In this document: positions 8,123 to 15,852 of the stretch, piece after piece
Layout of the letters: every line of letters starts with the position of its first letter
Numbering within the stretch: the stretch's first letter is position 1
DNA from: JABDPF01 sp036351055
GTDB lineage: Bacteria; Pseudomonadota; Gammaproteobacteria; Xanthomonadales; SZUA-36
Length of the DNA stretch: 17,678 bases
Assembly: GCA_036351055.1 (NCBI GenBank)
Contig: JAZBOH010000190.1
Span: forward strand, 1 to 17,678
Direction of reading: 5' to 3'
The notes under the pieces: generated by a model
What the model was told of the DNA's origin: nothing
Database searches by the model: none
What the model saw: the letters and a program-made list of their open reading frames with translations, nothing else
Translations under genes and position numbers: made by a program

Positions 8123-9391
8123 ATGATCAGGAAAGGAATCAGGCCCGGTTTCAGTTTCGGATTTGAGCGCCCGCTCGAGGGGGAGGTATTCCGGCGTGAG
8201 TACCGGTTCCGCCGGTCCTGGGTGGCGATTATCGTCCTGCTCGTGATGGACCTGGTTTTCCTGGTGCCGGCCGTTACCACGTTTCAGCAGATCAGCGGTG
8301 GTTTGGGCGATTTCAACTCGCTGTTCGACCTGGTGGGTGTGCTTTTTCTCAGCGCCTGGTTGCTGGGGTGGTCAATGGCGCCGTTGTTGATGACTTCGAT
8401 CCTGGTGGTGATGATTTTTGGGCGCGAGGTTGTGCGCGTGGGGCCGGACCTGCTCAGGATTACGATCGGCCTGCCTTTTATCGGCCTGGCCGGCAACTAT
8501 GAAATCAGGGGCATTCGGAATCTGCGTATCGAACAAGCCATCGCGAAATCCGGCAAATCCTGGCGCGGGCGATACTTCGAATTCGATTTCGGCGCCAATT
8601 CCGTGGCGTTCGGGTCGGACGTGCATGATGAAGACCGGTTGGAAATCGAGCACGCACTGGAGTCAGCCAGTGGGAAACCGCTGCGGGAAGGTGAGGCAAG
8701 GCCCGATGAGATAATGAAAAAGTGGGAAAAAGCCCCGGAAGAGCCCATGGAGGCTTACATTTCTGGGGCTACAGTGGAGGAACCGCCCGCGGGCTGGCTG
8801 TCTGCCTCGACCCTCGTATTGATCCTCGCCAACCTGGTGCCCATCGCCGGGGCGGCGTTCATGGGTTGGAAGCTCAGCGACGTGATGGTGATCTACTGGG
8901 CGGAGAGCGCCGTCATCGGATTCTTTAACCTGTGCAAGATTGCCGTCATCGGGCGCTGGTCAGCCCTGTTGGCAGGCCCGTTTTTTGTCGGGCATTTCGG
9001 CGCCTTCATGGTCGTGCACTTCCTGTTTCTCTATACCATTTTCGTCCAGGGCGTGAACCATACAGATTCGACCAGCGGCGACCTGAAGGAAGTGGCGGCG
9101 TTGTTTGTCGGCCTGTGGCCGGCGCTGCTGGCCCTGCTGTTCAGCCATGGTTTTTCCTTCTTCACCAACTTCATGGGCAGGAAAGAATACGAAGGCAGGA
9201 CGGTCAGCCAGCAAATGAGTGAGCCTTACGGGCGAATCATATTCATGCACATGGTGCTGATAATCGGTGGTGGCCTGACCCTGATCCTGGGCGGCGCTAC
9301 ACCCGTGTTGCTGGGGGTGATCACCCTGAAGGTGTTTGTCGATATCCGGGCCCACCGCAAGCAACGGTCGAACAAGGGCAAGGCTTTATAG
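8123..9391 (+). CDS. Two-part membrane protein, PH-like N-terminal half and DUF6498-like C-terminal half
   Basis: This is a 422-residue integral membrane protein of unknown function. The N-terminal part has hydrophobic segments at about 34-52 and 68-99, then a soluble stretch, about 101-182, rich in beta-strand pattern, which resembles the small bacterial PH-like domains that follow two helices. A charged linker (about 184-222) leads to a second membrane part with segments near 226-247, 255-277, 283-308, 325-345 and 375-400. The pattern N-L-V-P at 237-240, G-W at 248-249 and Y-W-A-E-S-A-V-I-G-F at 258-267 is like the DUF6498 family, recalled from memory. The ATG at 8123 has no clear ribosome binding site. 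A TACTAT box at 8110-8115 would put the transcript start at or next to the ATG, so a leaderless message is possible. The last 6 bases overlap the convergent LuxR gene. Confidence 0.7.
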   Translation: MIRKGIRPGFSFGFERPLEGEVFRREYRFRRSWVAIIVLLVMDLVFLVPAVTTFQQISGGLGDFNSLFDLVGVLFLSAWLLGWSMAPLLMTSILVVMIFGREVVRVGPDLLRITIGLPFIGLAGNYEIRGIRNLRIEQAIAKSGKSWRGRYFEFDFGANSVAFGSDVHDEDRLEIEHALESASGKPLREGEARPDEIMKKWEKAPEEPMEAYISGATVEEPPAGWLSASTLVLILANLVPIAGAAFMGWKLSDVMVIYWAESAVIGFFNLCKIAVIGRWSALLAGPFFVGHFGAFMVVHFLFLYTIFVQGVNHTDSTSGDLKEVAALFVGLWPALLALLFSHGFSFFTNFMGRKEYEGRTVSQQMSEPYGRIIFMHMVLIIGGGLTLILGGATPVLLGVITLKVFVDIRAHRKQRSNKGKAL

Positions 9392-9886
9392 AAAATCCTC
9401 GATAAACCAGGCGGAGAAAGCATGGCGCCCGGTCAGCCCCGATTTCCGGTAAATGGAAGAAGCCTGTTGGCGAACCGTTTTTTCCAGCGTATCCCTGACC
9501 GCTGCGATTTCCTTGAAACTCAGACCCTTGAGCAGCAGCATCGCGACTTCTTTTTCGGTCCGGGTCAGCTCCCACTCCTCGAACTGGCTTTGCAGGACGG
9601 CGGCCATGCCATGCCGGGCGGCCTCGAGCAATGCCGGACGCAGGGGTTCGCCGGTTTTTTTTTCGTCATCGAGTTCTGACTTCAATTGCCGGATGGACTG
9701 GCTTTGCCGCCAAATCCCGGTGCTGAGTATGGTGATCAGCACAAAGGATGCAACCACCAGCGAGCCCTCGATGATCATGTGGGCCATGCTGGCGCCTTCG
9801 CGGTAATCGTAGATCACGTCCGACAGGTTGCCGACGATAACGAAGGCCAGCAGGACCATAATGACGATCTCTTTGATATACAGCAT
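9386..9886 (-). CDS. Membrane-tethered LuxR-type transcriptional regulator
   Basis: This 166-residue protein has two predicted membrane helices (about 5-22 and 36-57), a short charged, probably helical linker (60-80), and a LuxR/GerE-type helix-turn-helix at about 106-166. The DNA-binding part is clear from L-T-R-T-E-K-E-V at 107-114, L-K-G-L-S-F-K-E-I-A at 119-128, and the recognition region T-V-R-Q-Q-A-S-S-I-Y-R-K-S-G-L at 137-151. There is no receiver, PAS or autoinducer-binding domain, so any signal must come through the membrane part or a partner. The gene is divergent from the efflux operon across 179 bases and so may control it, which is inference from position only. A good sigma-70-type promoter lies just upstream (9907-9935) and a GGAAG lies 9 bases before the ATG. 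The stop overlaps the end of the convergent gene by 6 bases. Confidence 0.85.
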   Translation of the reverse strand: MLYIKEIVIMVLLAFVIVGNLSDVIYDYREGASMAHMIIEGSLVVASFVLITILSTGIWRQSQSIRQLKSELDDEKKTGEPLRPALLEAARHGMAAVLQSQFEEWELTRTEKEVAMLLLKGLSFKEIAAVRDTLEKTVRQQASSIYRKSGLTGRHAFSAWFIEDFL

Positions 9887-9906
9887 TTGATACGGCTTCC
9901 GGTGGG

Positions 9907-9935
9907 CTTATAAAGATAGAACGGGCATGGGACAA
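9907..9935 (-). promoter_or_regulatory. Sigma-70-type promoter of the LuxR-type gene
   Basis: On the minus strand the sequence has TTGTCC (9935-9930), a 17-base spacer and TATAAG (9912-9907), matching 4 of 6 and 5 of 6 consensus bases at the optimal spacing. The predicted start near 9900 would give a leader of about 14 bases that includes GGAAG before the ATG at 9886. The rest of the 9887-10065 gap must also hold the promoter of the divergent efflux operon. The best candidate there is TTGCAT (9999-10004) with CACAAT (10021-10026), 16 bases apart, which is weak. Confidence 0.5.
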
Positions 9936-10053
9936 ATGTACCATGCCGCCCTTCGCAGACATATGCCGGATTCCCGCGCCGGCCAGCGCCAAGTAAAGTT
10001 GCATGCTGTTTTTTTGTGAACACAATGCGCCGTTCCCTGTAACCGAAAGCACC

Positions 10054-10058
10054 GGAGG
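10054..10058 (+). promoter_or_regulatory. Ribosome binding site that fixes a TTG start for the outer-membrane channel gene
   Basis: GGAGG at 10054-10058 stands 7 bases before TTG at 10066. The residues after that TTG begin a textbook signal peptide. The in-frame ATG at 10003 has no such site and would add 21 residues (including a Cys and two Pro) ahead of the signal peptide, so TTG is the better start. Confidence 0.75.
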
Positions 10059-10065
10059 TCATCCC

Positions 10066-11325
10066 TTGAACCGCTCATCCCCACTGTTGCGGGCAGCCAG
10101 TCTGTTTTGCCTCGTCCTGCTGAGCCTCGGACAGCCTCTGCAGGCGGCTTCCGGACATGAAGAGTTTGAACTCCGGGAAGACCCGAACCTGGGTCTCTCC
10201 GCTTTGCTGGATTCGACGCTGGCGCATCATCCTGAAGCGAATCTGATCGAGGCCCGGCGGAACACGGCGGCGGCCGAGACCCGCTACTCGGATCGCTGGT
10301 TCCCCGATACCCTGCAGGTCGACGGGCTTCACCTCAGCGACCGCAGTTTTGACGATATCGGCGCCAGGGAAAGCGAGGTCGCGCTGTCTTTCCCGCTTTG
10401 GCTGCCCGGTGAAAAGCGGGCGCAATCGGAACTGGGCGAGGCCATGACTGCGGCCCAGGCGTCACGTGAGAAGGCATTCCGCTGGGCTGTCGGCGGGCAA
10501 CTCAGGAAACAGCTCTGGACACTGAAGCTCGCGCGGCGGCAATGGGAACTGGCCCTCGAGCAGGAACAGCGGCTCGAGCAGATGCTTGACCAGGCCGATG
10601 CACTGGCCGTCGCCGGTGACCTGGCGCGGGCCGATCAACTGGCCATGCTGCAGGAACTGGCGCTATGGCGCTCCGATACGCTCGAACTGGAAGCGGTCTA
10701 CCAGGACGCCGTGCGTGAATACCGGGTCCTGAGCGGCGGGGAAGTCGTTCCGGCTGATATATCGGAACAATTGAGCCCGAAAAAGGAAATCGAAGCAGAC
10801 CACCCGGCGCTGTTGATGGCGCTGGATGAAGTGGTGGCCGCGGGCGCTTCTGTCGAGGTGGCCTGGCAAGCCGCCAATGTGCGTCCGTCGGTCAACGTGT
10901 TCTGGCGCGGCTTCCGTGGCGACCGGACCACGCCGGATGTCGATGCCCTGGGGCTGGGATTCGCGGTCCCCCTGGGCCGCTCACCGCGGCGCGGACCGGA
11001 GTCAGCCAGGGCCAGCGAGGAACTGGCTCGGGCTGAAGCCAGGCTGATCGACCTGAAACGAAAACTCGACCTGGCTCTGCACGAGGCCCGGCACCTGCTG
11101 CACACCACCGAATTACAACTGGAAAACTCGAGGGTCATGGTCGAAGCCGCTAGCGAACGGCACCGGTTGGACAAGGCGGCGTTCGAACTCGGTGAGTTCT
11201 CACTGCGCGAGTGGCTCAGGCGCCTGTCCCAGACCCGCGAAATCGAACGATCCCACGAGATACTGCTGATACAGCAAGGGGCGGCTGTCGCCGTGTACAA
11301 CCAGGCTGTTGGAGAAACCCCATGA
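10066..11325 (+). CDS. TolC/CusC-like outer-membrane efflux channel protein
   Basis: This 419-residue protein of the outer membrane efflux protein (OEP) family would form the trimeric exit duct of the tripartite pump encoded downstream. The signal peptide covers residues 1 to about 27, ending P-L-Q-A. The mature part has the long helical, Ala/Leu/Glu/Arg-rich pattern of OEP proteins, in two similar halves. Each half ends in a stretch with many A-R-x-x-L or L-x-x-A-x-x-L heptads, and a short beta-strand-like part (for example V-N-V-F-W-R-G-F) lies between them. The length is typical for the CzcC/CusC group. There is no lipoprotein box. The TTG start is chosen for the GGAGG at 10054-10058. Its stop overlaps the ATG of the adaptor gene (ATGA at 11322-11325), a sign of coupled translation. 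Confidence 0.85.
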   Translation: MNRSSPLLRAASLFCLVLLSLGQPLQAASGHEEFELREDPNLGLSALLDSTLAHHPEANLIEARRNTAAAETRYSDRWFPDTLQVDGLHLSDRSFDDIGARESEVALSFPLWLPGEKRAQSELGEAMTAAQASREKAFRWAVGGQLRKQLWTLKLARRQWELALEQEQRLEQMLDQADALAVAGDLARADQLAMLQELALWRSDTLELEAVYQDAVREYRVLSGGEVVPADISEQLSPKKEIEADHPALLMALDEVVAAGASVEVAWQAANVRPSVNVFWRGFRGDRTTPDVDALGLGFAVPLGRSPRRGPESARASEELARAEARLIDLKRKLDLALHEARHLLHTTELQLENSRVMVEAASERHRLDKAAFELGEFSLREWLRRLSQTREIERSHEILLIQQGAAVAVYNQAVGETP

Positions 11326-12410
11326 GACACAGAATCCTCTTCGCCCTTCTACTGGTAACAGCCTGGGTTTCACCTCTATCCGCCCAAACCCTGTCGATCA
11401 GCGCCGAGGAGCAAAGCCTGCTCGGCATCGAGATCCAACAGATTTCATCGGCCGCTTCAGGCCACACCGGCGAAATCACCCTGCGCACGGTTTTCGCGCC
11501 GGACGCGGAGTGGGCGATAAAGACACCGTATTCCGGCATTCTCTACCGGTCTTTCGTACAGGTCGGTGACCGTGTCGCCGCCGGTGACCCTCTGATGACG
11601 GTGCGCAGCGCCTAAATCGCGTCCCTGCAGCAGGATTTTCTCAAGGCTGATGCCGAGTGGAAGCTGCAGAAGGCGGCCTGGGAACGGGACAAAAAACTGA
11701 AGGACGCCGGTTCTGTCTCGAGCAGGCGCTGGCAGGAAACGCAGTACGCCTATGAAATGGCGCGGGCGGAATACGCGGGACTCAAGGCCCAGTTGGCGTT
11801 TGCAGGATATGGCGGGAACGATATCGCCGCCCTGTCCGAAAACGGCGCGGTGACGCCGGATATCGTGCTGCGGGCCCCGGCCGACGCCCTGGTGGTGGAA
11901 CGCCCGGCCGTGCTCGGCGATCACCTGGACGGCGCCGAGTTGCTGGCCCGCCTGGGCGACCCGGCCAGGCTGGTGCTGGTGGGCAGGCTTTCGAAATCCG
12001 CGGCCGCGCACCTGCACCAAGGGGCGACCGTGCGTCACCAGGAAAGCGGCCTGGTCGCCACGCTGGTCTACGTGGCCAATGTAATCGACCCTGAAACACA
12101 GACGGTTTATGTCCGCGCCGAAGCGCAGGATACGAGCGGGCTGTTGCCGGGCCAGTTGACCACCTGGAGTGTGCTGTCGCAGGGTGAAATGATCACGGTG
12201 CCGTCCAGCGCCATCGTCAAGCTCGATGGCGCTGACGTGGCCTATGTCCAGGTGCCCGGTGGTTTCGAGCCGCGCCGGGTCGAGGTGAAAAACACCGGCG
12301 CCGGGGACTGGATCGTTCTCGACGGCCTGGTCGACGGCGACCGCGTCGCGGTGAGTGGAACCGTCGTGCTGAAAGGCATGAGCGTCGGCATGGGCGGGGG
12401 AGACGAATAA
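11322..12410 (+). pseudogene. RND periplasmic adaptor (CzcB/CusB-like), interrupted by an in-frame TAA
   Basis: This membrane fusion protein would link the outer-membrane channel to the RND pump. It is 363 codons long including the final stop, with a TAA at 11613-11615 (codon 98). Before it lie a signal peptide (residues 1-22) and the first lipoyl-like half, T-P-Y-S-G-I-L-Y-R-S-F-V-Q-V-G-D-R-V at 68-85. After it the same frame continues with I-A-S-L-Q-Q-D-F-L, a helical hairpin, the second half and a beta-barrel part to the true stop at 12408-12410. Related adaptors read S-P-E-L-V-x-x-Q-x-E-Y-L here, so the TAA sits where a conserved Glu is expected, and GAA to TAA is a single base change. 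No other stop or shift is present. The longest downstream reading starts at ATG 11757 (217 residues) but lacks the signal peptide and half the lipoyl domain. A sequencing error, a recent null mutation or stop readthrough would all fit. GGAGAA at 11311-11316 precedes the ATG; the gene end overlaps the pump start (TAATG). Confidence 0.85.
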
Positions 12411-15400
12411 TGTCACTGGCCGCCGTCGTTCGGTTCTCCCTGACCCAGCGGCTGTTGCTGCTGCTGGTCATCGCCCTGCTGATCCCGGCGGGTTGGTGGG
12501 CGTTCCGTTCCATTCCCATCGACGCCTTTCCCGACATCTCGCCGACCCAGGTCAAGATCATCATGAAGGCGCCGGGAATGACGCCGGAAGAGGTGGAATC
12601 GCGTATTACGCGCCTTATCGAGGTGGAGCTGCTGGGCGTTCAACGCCAGACCATGCTGCGTTCCGTGGCCAAGTACGCGCTGACCGACATCACCGTGGAT
12701 TTCGAAGAAGGCACGGACATTTACTGGGCTCGCCAGCAGGTCGCCGAGCGGCTGACAGCCGTGCAGGATTCCCTGCCCGAGGGCGTCAGTGGCGGCCTTG
12801 CCCCGATGAGCACGCCGCTCGGTGAAATGTACATGTTCACGGTGGACAGCCCCGAGCTGTCACTGAGCGAGCGCCGTTACCTGCTGGACTGGGTGATCCG
12901 GCCGGCGCTGCGTACCGTGCCGGGCGTGGCCGACGTCAATGCGCTTGGCGGCCTGGTCAAGACCTACAGCGTGGCGCCGCGCCCCGACGCCATGCTGGCC
13001 CTGGGTATCACCACCGGTGATATTGCCGATGCATTGCAACGCAACAACCAGAATGACGGCGCGGGCCGCCTGGGCCGCGGCGAAGAAACCCTGCTGGTGC
13101 GCTCGGAGGGCGCGCTGGACAGCATCGGGTCGATCGAGGCCACGCCCGTTCTCGAACGGGACGGCAAGTTGGTCACGGTCGGCATGGTCGCCACCGTATC
13201 CCTGGGCAGCCTCGAACGGTATGGCGCGGTGTCTGAAAACGGTGTCGGAGAAGTGGTCGAGGGCCTGGTCGTCAGCCTGCGCGGAGCCAATGCCAGGGAC
13301 GTGATTAGCGGCATTGAAGAAAAACTGGAAGATGTACGCCAGAGCCTGCCCGAGCACGTGACCATCAGCGTTTTTTACAACCGCAGCCACCTGGTCAACC
13401 GGGCCATCTCCACGGTTTCCCGGGCCCTGGTCGAAGCGGTGGTGCTGGTGCTGATCCTGCTCGGCCTGTTCCTGGGCAATTTCCGCTCGGCACTGACTGT
13501 GGCGCTGATCCTGCCGCTGTCGGCGCTGGTCACCTTTATCGCGATGAAACAGACCGGTTTGTCGGCCAACCTGATGAGCCTGGGCGGCCTGGCCATCGCG
13601 ATCGGCCTGCTGGTGGATGCAGCGGTCGTGGTGGTCGAAAACATCGTGACCAAACTGTCCGAGCACGACGGGAAAAGCCTGCCGCGCCTGCATATCATTT
13701 ACCGCGCGGTCAAGGACGTGGCCGTGCCGGTGACATCAGGCATCCTGATCATCATCCTCGTGTTCCTGCCCCTGCTGTCGCTGCAGGGGCTGGAAGGCAA
13801 GTTGTTCAGGCCGGTTGCGCTGACCATTGTTTACGCGCTGGCCGGTTCCCTGGTGCTGTCGCTGACCGTTATCCCGGTGCTGGCTTCTTTCCTGATCACG
13901 TCCGGCGCGCACGCCGAGCCCGCGCTGCCGCGCAAGCTGGCCGCACTGTACCGCCCGATGCTGGACCGCGCGCTGAAAAATGAGTGGCTGGTGCTGGCGC
14001 CTGCCGCGATCCTGCTGCTGCTTTCCCTGGCTGCTTTCCCGTTTATCGGCAAGACGTTTATGCCGACCATGGATGAAGGCGACATCATCGTGCAATTGGA
14101 GAAGCTGCCTTCGATCAACCTGGAAACCTCGATCCGGCTGGACCTGGCGGTCGAGGCCGCCCTGCTGGAGCAGGTGCCCGAGATCGAACGGATCGTCGCC
14201 CGCACCGGTTCCGACGAACTGGGCATGGACCCGATGGGCCTGAACGAGACCGACATGTTCATGGTGCTGAAACCCGAGGATGAATGGCGCATGGGCAGCA
14301 AGGAGGAACTGGAGGACGAGATTCGCCTGGTCCTGGACCGCTTCAAGGGCATCAATTACGGTTTCACCATGCCCATCGATATGCGCGTATCGGAGATGCT
14401 GACCGGGTCACGCGGCGACCTGGCGGTCAAGGTGTTCGGACACGACCTGGATGCGCTGAACGGCCTGGCCGGGCAGGTGGCGGAAGTGCTGGAAGGTATC
14501 GAAGGCAGCACGGACGTGCTGACCACCGTCAACGAGGGCATGCAGTACATCGTGCTGCGCCCGAACCGCGACCTGATCGGGCGTTACGGCATCGACCTCG
14601 AGCAGATACTGGACCACGTAAAGGTGCTGGTCGAGGGACTGCCTGCGGGTACCGTGATCGAGGGTTCAGCGCGTGTGCCGATCGTTTTGAGAAGCACCCA
14701 GGTCGATGGCGATCCGCTGGCCCGGTTTGCAGGCGAATTGGTCAACCTGCCCGGCGGCGGTTACGTGCCGCTGTCCACGCTGATGGCGATCGAACGTGTC
14801 GAAGGGCCGGTCGCCGTCAAACGTGAAAAAGGCCGCCGCTTCGTGGTCGTGATGTCGAACGTCAAGGGCCGTGACCTGGTCGGTTTCGTGGAAGAAGCGC
14901 AGGATTCAATCCGCCAGGCGGTCGAGCTTCCGCCCGGTTTTCATATCGAATGGGGCGGTGAGTTCGAGAACCAGCAGCGGGCTGCACAGCGCCTGATGAT
15001 GGTGGTGCCGGTCGCGCTCGTGCTGATCTTCCTGCTCCTGTTTTCTACTTTCCGCTCCGTGCTGCAGGCCGGCCTGGTGCTGGCCAACATCCCGCTGGCG
15101 CTGATCGGCGGCGTGCTCGCGCTGGCGGTTTCCGGGCATTACATGTCGGTGCCGGCCTCTGTCGGGTTTATCGCCCTGATGGGTATCGCGGTACTCAACG
15201 GTGTCGTCATGGTCAGTTATTTCAACCAACTGGGTGGGCGCGGCCTGTCACTGGACGAAGTGGTGCGCCTGGGCTCGGAGCGCCGCCTGCGCCCGGTGAT
15301 GATGACGGCTTCGATCGCTGCCCTGGGCCTGGTGCCCCTGCTGTTTGTCAGCGGCCCGGGTTCCGAGATCCAGAAACCGCTGGCCGTGGTGGTCATCGGC

Positions 15401-15475
15401 GGCCTGGTTACCAGTACAGCGCTTACCCTGTTCATCCTGCCGGTGTTGTACCGGCGTTTCTCGAGGTCCGAATGA
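12410..15475 (+). CDS. Heavy-metal-type RND efflux pump (CzcA/CusA family)
   Basis: This 1021-residue inner-membrane proton antiporter would export cations through the tripartite complex. It has 12 predicted helices and two large periplasmic loops, and the length is normal for the family. The N-terminus carries the usual I-P-I-D-A-F-P-D-I-S, R-I-T-R-L-I-E and L-R-S-V-A-K-Y-A-L signatures. The fourth helix reads A397-I-G-L-L-V-D403-A-A-V-V-V-V-E410-N. D403 and E410 match CzcA D408 and E415, but CzcA D402 is Ala, as in CusA. The late helix has G925-I-A-V-L-N-G-V-V-M, CzcA-like and without the CusA Glu. The periplasmic cleft has M-P-I-D-M-R at 654-659 and E-T-D-M-F-M-V at 613-619, close to CzcA and not obviously the CusA methionine triad. 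The metal cannot be assigned. A GGGGGAG at 12396-12402 supports the ATG at 12410, which shares its A with the adaptor stop. Confidence 0.92.
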   Translation: MSLAAVVRFSLTQRLLLLLVIALLIPAGWWAFRSIPIDAFPDISPTQVKIIMKAPGMTPEEVESRITRLIEVELLGVQRQTMLRSVAKYALTDITVDFEEGTDIYWARQQVAERLTAVQDSLPEGVSGGLAPMSTPLGEMYMFTVDSPELSLSERRYLLDWVIRPALRTVPGVADVNALGGLVKTYSVAPRPDAMLALGITTGDIADALQRNNQNDGAGRLGRGEETLLVRSEGALDSIGSIEATPVLERDGKLVTVGMVATVSLGSLERYGAVSENGVGEVVEGLVVSLRGANARDVISGIEEKLEDVRQSLPEHVTISVFYNRSHLVNRAISTVSRALVEAVVLVLILLGLFLGNFRSALTVALILPLSALVTFIAMKQTGLSANLMSLGGLAIAIGLLVDAAVVVVENIVTKLSEHDGKSLPRLHIIYRAVKDVAVPVTSGILIIILVFLPLLSLQGLEGKLFRPVALTIVYALAGSLVLSLTVIPVLASFLITSGAHAEPALPRKLAALYRPMLDRALKNEWLVLAPAAILLLLSLAAFPFIGKTFMPTMDEGDIIVQLEKLPSINLETSIRLDLAVEAALLEQVPEIERIVARTGSDELGMDPMGLNETDMFMVLKPEDEWRMGSKEELEDEIRLVLDRFKGINYGFTMPIDMRVSEMLTGSRGDLAVKVFGHDLDALNGLAGQVAEVLEGIEGSTDVLTTVNEGMQYIVLRPNRDLIGRYGIDLEQILDHVKVLVEGLPAGTVIEGSARVPIVLRSTQVDGDPLARFAGELVNLPGGGYVPLSTLMAIERVEGPVAVKREKGRRFVVVMSNVKGRDLVGFVEEAQDSIRQAVELPPGFHIEWGGEFENQQRAAQRLMMVVPVALVLIFLLLFSTFRSVLQAGLVLANIPLALIGGVLALAVSGHYMSVPASVGFIALMGIAVLNGVVMVSYFNQLGGRGLSLDEVVRLGSERRLRPVMMTASIAALGLVPLLFVSGPGSEIQKPLAVVVIGGLVTSTALTLFILPVLYRRFSRSE

Positions 15476-15476
15476 C

Positions 15477-15788
15477 ATGACCGAGTTCCTGTTACGCCTG
15501 AACATCCCACCCGGCCTCGAAGAGGACGTAGTTGACCTGCTGTTGTCGTCAGACGAAATCGCCGGCTACCAGTCGTATCCGATCCGCGGGCACGGCCGTG
15601 TCGGCGCCATGAGCGTGGCCGAGCAGGTGGCCGGGCGTCGTGACCGGATCCAGTTCGAAATCGTACTTGACGAGAATGTACTGGAGTCGACACTGGAGCG
15701 GCTGAAAGACGCATTTCCCATCAGCGACGTGATCTACTGGGTCCTGCCCGTGCTGCGCTCCGGGAGGTTATCCGGCGAGAATTCCTGA
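15477..15788 (+). CDS. DUF3240 family protein of the efflux operon
   Basis: This is a 103-residue soluble protein with no signal peptide. The family markers are R-G-H-G at 37-40, A-E-Q-V-A-G-R-R-D-R-I-Q-F-E at 48-61 and Y-W-V-L-P-V-L-R-S-G at 87-96, matching DUF3240 as I know it. The predicted order beta-alpha-beta-beta-alpha-beta suits a ferredoxin-like fold of PII/CutA type, and I recall that the family is grouped with PII-like proteins. Members commonly sit directly after CzcA/CusA-type pump genes, as here. A cytosolic sensing or pump-modulating role is therefore possible but not shown. The ATG lies 1 base after the pump stop, with GAGG at 15463-15466. It is the last gene of the efflux operon. 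Confidence 0.8.
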   Translation: MTEFLLRLNIPPGLEEDVVDLLLSSDEIAGYQSYPIRGHGRVGAMSVAEQVAGRRDRIQFEIVLDENVLESTLERLKDAFPISDVIYWVLPVLRSGRLSGENS

Positions 15789-15852
15789 TAAGAATCAACA
15801 TTTCCTGTACCCTGTGCGTCTTGAAAATACCAGACGCGGATACTTATTATCG

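Noticed and set aside
10003..10065. ATG at 10003 as the start of the outer-membrane channel gene
   Set aside because: It would put 21 extra residues ahead of a clear signal peptide, while TTG at 10066 has GGAGG at ideal spacing.
11600..11630. Frameshift as the cause of the broken adaptor gene
   Set aside because: The codons before and after the TAA are in the same frame, and both encode adaptor-like sequence, so a base substitution explains it without any insertion or deletion.
15821..15850. TTGAAA and TATTAT with an 18-base spacer, resembling a promoter of fabA
   Set aside because: The boxes match well, but the predicted transcript start (about 15857) would fall after the ATG at 15853, so it cannot serve the fabA start I favour. 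It is kept only as a possible coincidence.
15814..15852. GTG at 15814 as the start of fabA
   Set aside because: It would add 13 residues before the conserved FabA start, and no ribosome binding site supports it.
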